From Chloroflexota bacterium (GTDB taxonomy: Bacteria > Chloroflexota > UBA6077 > JADZDV01): DNA of 9,576 nucleotides. The translations under genes were made by a program, and so were the position numbers. Positions within the stretch are counted from its first letter, which is position 1. Every line of letters begins with the position of its first letter. Shown here one piece after another: positions 6,343 to 9,576 of this stretch. The notes beneath the pieces were generated by a model. The model saw only the letters and a program-made list of their open reading frames with translations, ran no database searches and was not told the origin of the DNA. Where the stretch lies: positions 1 to 9,576 of the forward strand of contig JADZDV010000415.1 in the NCBI GenBank assembly GCA_020850915.1, in the 5' to 3' direction.

Positions 6343-7344
6343 ATGGCCGACGAGACGATGTCGAAACGAGAGCGGGTGCTGGCCGCCCTGCGGGGTGCGC
6401 CGGTCGACCGCGTGCCGGTGAGCTTCTGGGGACACAACTTCACGAAAGAGGGTTCGGCGCGGGATCTCGCCGACGAGACGCTCCGCATCGCGCGTGCGTT
6501 CGACTGGGACTTCATCAAGGTACAGTCACGCTTCAGTTGCTTCGCTGAGTGTTGGGGCGGCGTCTGGCAGCGCTCCAGCCAGCCAGGCGTCAACCCGATC
6601 CTTGTGAAGCCAGTGGCCGAGTCCGTTGCCGACCTCGATCGCATCAGGCCGGTGCCCATTGCCGGTGGACCGCTGGCCGAGCAGGTCGAAGCGCTCCAGC
6701 TCCTGCGAGCCCAGTTGCCGGACGACCGCCCCATTATCATGACGGTTTTCGCACCGCTGATGGTCCTGCGCTACTGCTTCCGCGACGCAACGCCCGCCGT
6801 GATGGCAGCGCTGCGCGAAGAGCCGGCAGGCGTCGAGCGGGCGCTCAGGGCGATCGGCGAGACGCTCACTGAGTTCTGTCGAGCGTGCATCGACGCCGGC
6901 GCGGACGGGATGTTCTACGCCACGAACGTCGCCACTCGGGATCTCATGTCCGTGGAAGAGGTGCGCCGCTTCCAGCGCCCGTTCGACCTGCCAATCCTTC
7001 AGGCGATCGCGGACGCGCCTTTCACTATGATGCACGTCTGCGGCGAGCCGAACCATCTGACGGAGTTCGTGGATTACCCGGTTTCCTGCTTCAACTGCTC
7101 CCTGGGACCGGGGAACCTCTCGCTTGTCGAGGCGCGCGAATTGACGGGGAAAGCGGTGGTCGGCGGTGTGAGCGAGAAAGCGCCTCTCCGCACCATGACA
7201 TCGGAGCAGGTTGGCGAGCAGGCGCGCAGGGCGATCGCGGAGACTGGCGGACGCAGCCATCTGCTGGCGCCTGGCTGCTCCATAGAGTTCGACACGCCGG
7301 CTGAGAATCTGCTGGCGGCGAGAGCGGCAGCGCGCGGAGCGTAA
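6343..7344 (+). CDS. Uroporphyrinogen decarboxylase superfamily protein, MtaA/MtbA-like
   Basis: A 333-residue TIM-barrel protein of the URO-D superfamily. It begins with the family's SKRERVLAALRGAPVDRVPVSFW. True HemE has an N-terminal RQAGR-type substrate motif; here that place reads SFWGHN, so heme synthesis is unlikely. Instead it has HVCG (H231, C233) and a late APGCSIEFDTPAENL (C312), followed by the usual C-terminal helix. His-x-Cys plus a distant Cys is the zinc site of the cobalamin:coenzyme M-type methyltransferases MtaA/MtbA and related enzymes, which move methyl groups between a corrinoid protein and a thiol. The acceptor is unknown and no corrinoid protein is encoded nearby. The ribosome-binding site GAGAGGG lies just upstream of the ATG; a second in-frame ATG at codon 6 is possible. 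A hairpin at 7370-7400 follows the stop. Confidence 0.85.
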   Translation: MADETMSKRERVLAALRGAPVDRVPVSFWGHNFTKEGSARDLADETLRIARAFDWDFIKVQSRFSCFAECWGGVWQRSSQPGVNPILVKPVAESVADLDRIRPVPIAGGPLAEQVEALQLLRAQLPDDRPIIMTVFAPLMVLRYCFRDATPAVMAALREEPAGVERALRAIGETLTEFCRACIDAGADGMFYATNVATRDLMSVEEVRRFQRPFDLPILQAIADAPFTMMHVCGEPNHLTEFVDYPVSCFNCSLGPGNLSLVEARELTGKAVVGGVSEKAPLRTMTSEQVGEQARRAIAETGGRSHLLAPGCSIEFDTPAENLLAARAAARGA

Positions 7345-7369
7345 CGGTCAGAACAGCCGTGGAACGTCA

Positions 7370-7400
7370 GGGCCGCGGCGCGGTAGCCACGCCGCGGCCC
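7370..7400. terminator. Shared hairpin terminator between convergent genes
   Basis: GGGCCGCGGCG at 7370-7380 pairs perfectly with CGCCGCGGCCC at 7390-7400: an 11-bp, almost all-GC stem with a 9-base loop. It sits 25 bases after the URO-D-family stop and 24 bases after the stop of the convergent helix-turn-helix gene, so it can serve both strands. No T run follows on either side, so termination may rely on the hairpin itself or on Rho. Confidence 0.7.
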
Positions 7401-7424
7401 GGGAGCCAGATCGTCAGCGCTCGC

Positions 7425-7733
7425 TCAGGATTCGCAGTCGTCCACCCAGAGCCGCTTGACTTCCGCCACCTCGTAACGGTAGCCACCGCGACGCGAGAGC
7501 CGCGGGCGAACTTCCGCGCGGATCGTCGGTGCTTCATCGCCACGCAGCAACGCGAGATCCGCCTGGATCTGGCGTTCGGAGAAGCAGAACGCTCTGGCGA
7601 GGTCCTTTCGGGCCAGCCCCGGGCGCCTCGCAATGTGGGCTGCGAGGCGGCGAAGTCGCTCTCGGCGCCCGTCACGCAACCCGCGGTGGGCTCGGTCGTC
7701 TCGATTGAGGGTCTCCCGCGGTGCGACAGCCAT
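7425..7733 (-). CDS. Small helix-turn-helix protein, putative regulator
   Basis: A 102-residue basic protein. Residues 25-65 (RERLRRLAAHIARRPGLARKDLARAF, then FSERQIQADLALLRG) fit a winged helix-turn-helix of the HTH_11/DeoR/WYL N-terminal type: a first helix, a second helix starting ARKDLA, and a recognition helix with the SERQIQADL pattern close to the common S-x-R-T-V-x-R-D-L. IRAEV and GGYRYEV (70-90) may form the wing. There is no effector domain. The ATG at 7733 has GACGGGG upstream; an in-frame start at 7934 would add residues unlike any domain I recognise. It is divergent from the YggX-family gene, so it may regulate that gene or itself; this is inferred from position only. Confidence 0.6.
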   Translation of the reverse strand: MAVAPRETLNRDDRAHRGLRDGRRERLRRLAAHIARRPGLARKDLARAFCFSERQIQADLALLRGDEAPTIRAEVRPRLSRRGGYRYEVAEVKRLWVDDCES

Positions 7734-7832
7734 CGGCCCCGTCTCCCGTCCGTGATCCGAAACCAAGCTCAAGCGTACGCTCTCCGGCGGGCCTCCGTAA
7801 AGCGGTCGGGTGACAGCCGTGGGCCCAATGAC

Positions 7833-7851
7833 AACGGTCGTCGGGACCGTT
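7833..7851. promoter_or_regulatory. Inverted repeat in divergent region, candidate operator
   Basis: AACGGTC (7833-7839) and GACCGTT (7845-7851) form a 7-bp inverted repeat with a 5-base centre, 100 bases upstream of the helix-turn-helix start and about 50 bases upstream of the TATACT box of the YggX-family gene. A second dyad, AGCGTACGCT (7772-7781), lies about 40 bases before the helix-turn-helix start. Either could be a binding site for the neighbouring regulator; this is inference. Confidence 0.35.
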
Positions 7852-7900
7852 CTCGTTGCCCAGCGGCAGTCCAGCAGCCTGAGGCACACGGTGAGTTGCC

Positions 7901-7906
7901 TATACT
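7901..7906 (+). promoter_or_regulatory. Candidate -10 box for the YggX-family gene
   Basis: TATACT (5 of 6 matches to TATAAT) lies 31 bases before the GTG start, in the most AT-rich stretch of the local intergenic region. The -35 position reads CCTGAG at 17-base spacing, a poor match. The predicted transcript would begin near 7913 with a short leader that includes the AGGAG ribosome-binding site. Confidence 0.4.
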
Positions 7907-7936
7907 GATTGAAGAACGACCAACACAGGAGCAACG

Positions 7937-8164
7937 GTGAGCGAGATCTCGTGCAAGCGGTGCGGACGCTCCCGGCCGGCGATGGCCCAGCCGCCGATGG
8001 CGGGCGAGCTCGGCATCGCGGCGCAGGGCGGAACGTGCGCAGACTGCTGGAAGGTTTGGATGGACGAGCAGGTCCGACTGATCAACCACCTGGGACTCAA
8101 GCCCTGGCAGGCGGCCGACCGAGAGGTGCTGGCCCAGAAGCTCCGGGAGTTCTTGGGTCTGTAG
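7937..8164 (+). CDS. YggX-family Fe(2+)-trafficking protein with four-cysteine zinc-ribbon-like pattern
   Basis: A 75-residue protein of the iron-traffic (YggX) family, small cytosolic proteins tied to iron handling and protection of Fe-S clusters from oxidation. The conserved core is clear: GELG (23-26), W-x-x-W (38-41), LIN (48-50) and a C-terminal pattern A-x-R-x-x-L...FLG matching the E. coli protein's AEHRKLLEQEMVNFLFEG. Instead of one N-terminal cysteine it has two pairs, C6-x2-C9 and C34-x2-C37, which should bind a zinc or iron ion. It is shorter than the E. coli protein (91 residues). AGGAG at 7927-7931 lies 5 bases before the GTG start, which settles the start. It is divergent from the helix-turn-helix gene. 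Confidence 0.85.
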   Translation: MSEISCKRCGRSRPAMAQPPMAGELGIAAQGGTCADCWKVWMDEQVRLINHLGLKPWQAADREVLAQKLREFLGL

Positions 8165-8636
8165 CGCGGGAGTGGACCCTTCGCGGCTGGCGTGGCAGCC
8201 ACGGCCCCGCCACAGCAGCGCGGGAAAGGTCGGCTGATCTCTTGATATAAGGCGTGGCCCGAAGGGTTGGGTGGGTCATGCGTCACAAGGTCGTCACACG
8301 AGGGCGCTCGGCGCTGGAAGAGAGCGAGCCGGTGGAGTACGTCTCCTGGTGGACGGAGGCGACAAGATGGCTCGGCGGACGGAGAGCGCGGACGAGGCGC
8401 GGGAGCGGGCGATTGGGCGGCTGGAGTGGCAGACGGCGCGGCGGGACGACCAGCGGGTGGCGCAGGCGGTGCACGCTGGGGAGGAGCTCGACGCGGTCCA
8501 CGAGTTGAGCGAGGCGGGCCTGCTCGACGAGTTCTTCGCCTATCTCGACGCGCTGGGGATCCCGCGCCTGATTAGCAGCCTGGCGTTCAGGGGTGTCGAG
8601 CGGGTCATGATTCCGCTGGCGCAGTTCGTGACCCTG

Positions 8637-8665
8637 TACCCTTCGCCGAGCTCAGGGCAGGCTCT
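8637..8665 (+). repeat. 29-bp inserted repeat, copy 1
   Basis: This copy is identical over 29 bases to the reverse complement of 9088-9116. Its core is CGCCGAGCTCAGGGC, an imperfect dyad around GAGCTC. It lies in frame in the transposase and adds the unusual residues PSPSSGQA to an otherwise hydrophobic helix. The insert proper appears to be about 24 bases, with the extra identity at the edges due to chance or to target preference. Confidence 0.85.
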
Positions 8666-9087
8666 GCTCAAGACGCTGTACGGGATCGGGTCGATGGAGG
8701 CGCTGCCGGCGCTGCTGTTCAGCAACGTGGGGCTGATGACCCTGATCGGCTTCAACCCCACCCAGATCAGCGGCGGCTACACCCGCCGGGGCGACGCGCC
8801 GCGGCAGGCCAAGCCGAAGCGCGGGCCGTTGAGTCCGCGGTGCCTGGCCAAGAACATCCGCAAGCTGCCGGTCGGGCAGCTCGAAGCGTTCTTCAACGGG
8901 GTGGTGCGGCGGATGGTGGCCAGCGGGCTACTGGAGGGGGAGCTGCTGGTGGCGCTGGACGGCAGCAAGGTGCTGACCACCGAGCACTACCAGGGGCGGG
9001 GCTGCCTGACCATCGAGCACGAGCAGCGGGTCAAGCTCAACGGGGTCTGGCAGACGGTCAAGCTCGTCGAGCGGCTGTTCGGCTGGA

Positions 9088-9116
9088 AGAGCCTGCCCTG
9101 AGCTCGGCGAAGGGTA
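9088..9116 (-). repeat. 29-bp inserted repeat, copy 2 (inverted)
   Basis: This is the same 29 bases as copy 1 in the opposite orientation, about 420 bases further on. In this direction the CCCTGAGCTC core supplies the TGA stop at 9099-9101 that splits the transposase. The two copies could pair in single-stranded DNA or RNA as a long-loop hairpin. Confidence 0.85.
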
Positions 9117-9576
9117 GTGGTGCTGATCGAGGTCCGCACGCGCCTGCCCCTGGCGGTCCTGGTCACGACCATCGAAGCGTACGAGGGCGCCTCCCTGGTG
9201 CCGCTGCTCGAGCAAGCCCAGGCCAACCTGGGCGAGCACGCCCGGATCGTGAAGGTTGTAGCCGACCGCGGCTACCTGGACAGCGAGGACCTCTGGGCGC
9301 TGGACCAGCGGGGTATCGCCTTCGTCGTGGTGGCCAAGAGCGGCATGCACGCGCGGGCCGACGCCCAGGCGCTGGCGCTGCGCGAGCGGCCGGTCGAGCG
9401 GCGCCAGGTGCTCCGCCACGGGCATGGTCGGACGGCCCGGACCGAGACGCTGGTCACGCGCCTGGTTGGGATCAGCGGGCTGACCAGCTATGACGCCTAC
9501 GGGAGTGCCGAGCACGCCGCCCGGGCCAATCGCTCGGACGTCGCGGGCACACCGCTGGACGCGGTGGGCGTGCTGC

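Larger units (their letters stand above)
8165..9576. mobile_element. Insertion sequence, left part only
   Basis: The transposase gene marks an insertion sequence continuing past the right edge of the window. The left boundary lies somewhere in 8165-8366, between the YggX-family stop and the transposase start, but the matching right-end inverted repeat is outside the window and cannot be located. The 202-base stretch contains a CGTGGC-A-GCCACG dyad (8191-8203) and an 8-bp inverted pair, ACCCTTCG (8176-8183) and CGAAGGGT (8260-8267). Neither can be proved to be an IS end. Start coordinate is therefore an outer limit. Confidence 0.6.
8367..9576 (+). pseudogene. DDE transposase, interrupted by an in-frame stop and cut by the window edge
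   Basis: A transposase of the IS4-like DDE superfamily; the exact IS family is not recognised. The ATG at 8367 has GGAGG 7 bases upstream. The first segment runs 244 residues to a TGA at 9099-9101; the same frame continues open to the window end. VALDGSKVL carries the first catalytic aspartate (D198), and VADRGYLDSEDLW, after the stop, carries the second. The final glutamate would lie beyond the window. Both oddities come from one short repeat inserted twice. At 8637-8665 it is read as PSPSSGQA between TLY and LLKTLYGI. At 9088-9116, inverted, it is read as SLP, stop, ARR, between GWK and VVVLIEV. Removing 24 bases (8 codons) at each place restores a smooth protein. Unless the stop is read through, the first segment alone cannot be active. 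Confidence 0.82.

Noticed and set aside
5792..6421. 209-codon plus-strand open frame between thioesterase and URO-D-family gene
   Set aside because: It is antisense to the thioesterase start and its operator region, resembles no family and lacks a ribosome-binding site.
6343..7344. HemE, uroporphyrinogen decarboxylase of heme synthesis
   Set aside because: The N-terminal substrate-binding arginine motif is absent and cysteine zinc ligands typical of methyltransferase relatives are present.
7359..7940. 193-codon plus-strand open frame across the HTH gene and divergent region
   Set aside because: It runs antisense through a protein with a recognisable helix-turn-helix, crosses the hairpin terminator and has shuffled, domain-free composition.
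1..9576. CRISPR array, tRNA or rRNA genes, riboswitch
   Set aside because: No evenly spaced direct repeats, no cloverleaf with a T-loop sequence, and no conserved riboswitch core were found on either strand by reading.

Overview
This is a GC-rich bacterial window with short intergenic gaps and frequent GTG starts. The gene mix fits a member of the Chloroflexota (Thermomicrobia/Sphaerobacter-like), or less likely an actinobacterium: an archaeal-style CDC48 ATPase, a DUF4349 lipoprotein-like protein, a zinc-ribbon variant of the YggX iron-trafficking family, a DUF433/DUF5615 toxin-antitoxin pair, and a transposase carrying short inserted repeats. The taxonomic call is inference; there is no rRNA or tRNA gene in the window.

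Left part (1-3109). A terminator-like hairpin at the edge probably closes a gene to the left. A two-gene toxin-antitoxin operon follows on the plus strand (DUF433 antitoxin, then a PIN-like DUF5615 toxin). It runs tail to tail into a minus-strand series: a HicA-like small protein with no visible HicB partner, a membrane-anchored DUF4349 protein, and an SAM-dependent methyltransferase.

Middle part (3288-5998). A 768-residue tandem AAA+ ATPase of the CDC48/p97/VAT family reads rightward from a region shared with the divergent methyltransferase. Its first ATPase ring looks intact, but the second has lost one of two arginine fingers. Its stop overlaps by 4 bp the stop of a convergent hotdog thioesterase with the FlK (fluoroacetyl-CoA thioesterase) catalytic triad. 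Upstream of the thioesterase is a perfect 19-bp palindrome directly after a -10-like hexamer, a likely repressor site.

Right part (6343-9576). A uroporphyrinogen-decarboxylase-superfamily protein with the His-x-Cys...Cys zinc ligands of cobalamin-dependent methyltransferases ends at a strong hairpin shared with a convergent small helix-turn-helix protein. A regulatory region with an inverted repeat separates that regulator from the divergent YggX-family gene. The window ends inside an insertion sequence whose transposase holds two inverted copies of a 29-bp repeat. One is read through in frame; the other supplies an in-frame stop codon.

There is no evidence of one system uniting these genes. 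The most distinctive items are the repeat pair in the transposase, the altered D2 arginine-finger box of the CDC48 protein, and the operator-like palindrome.
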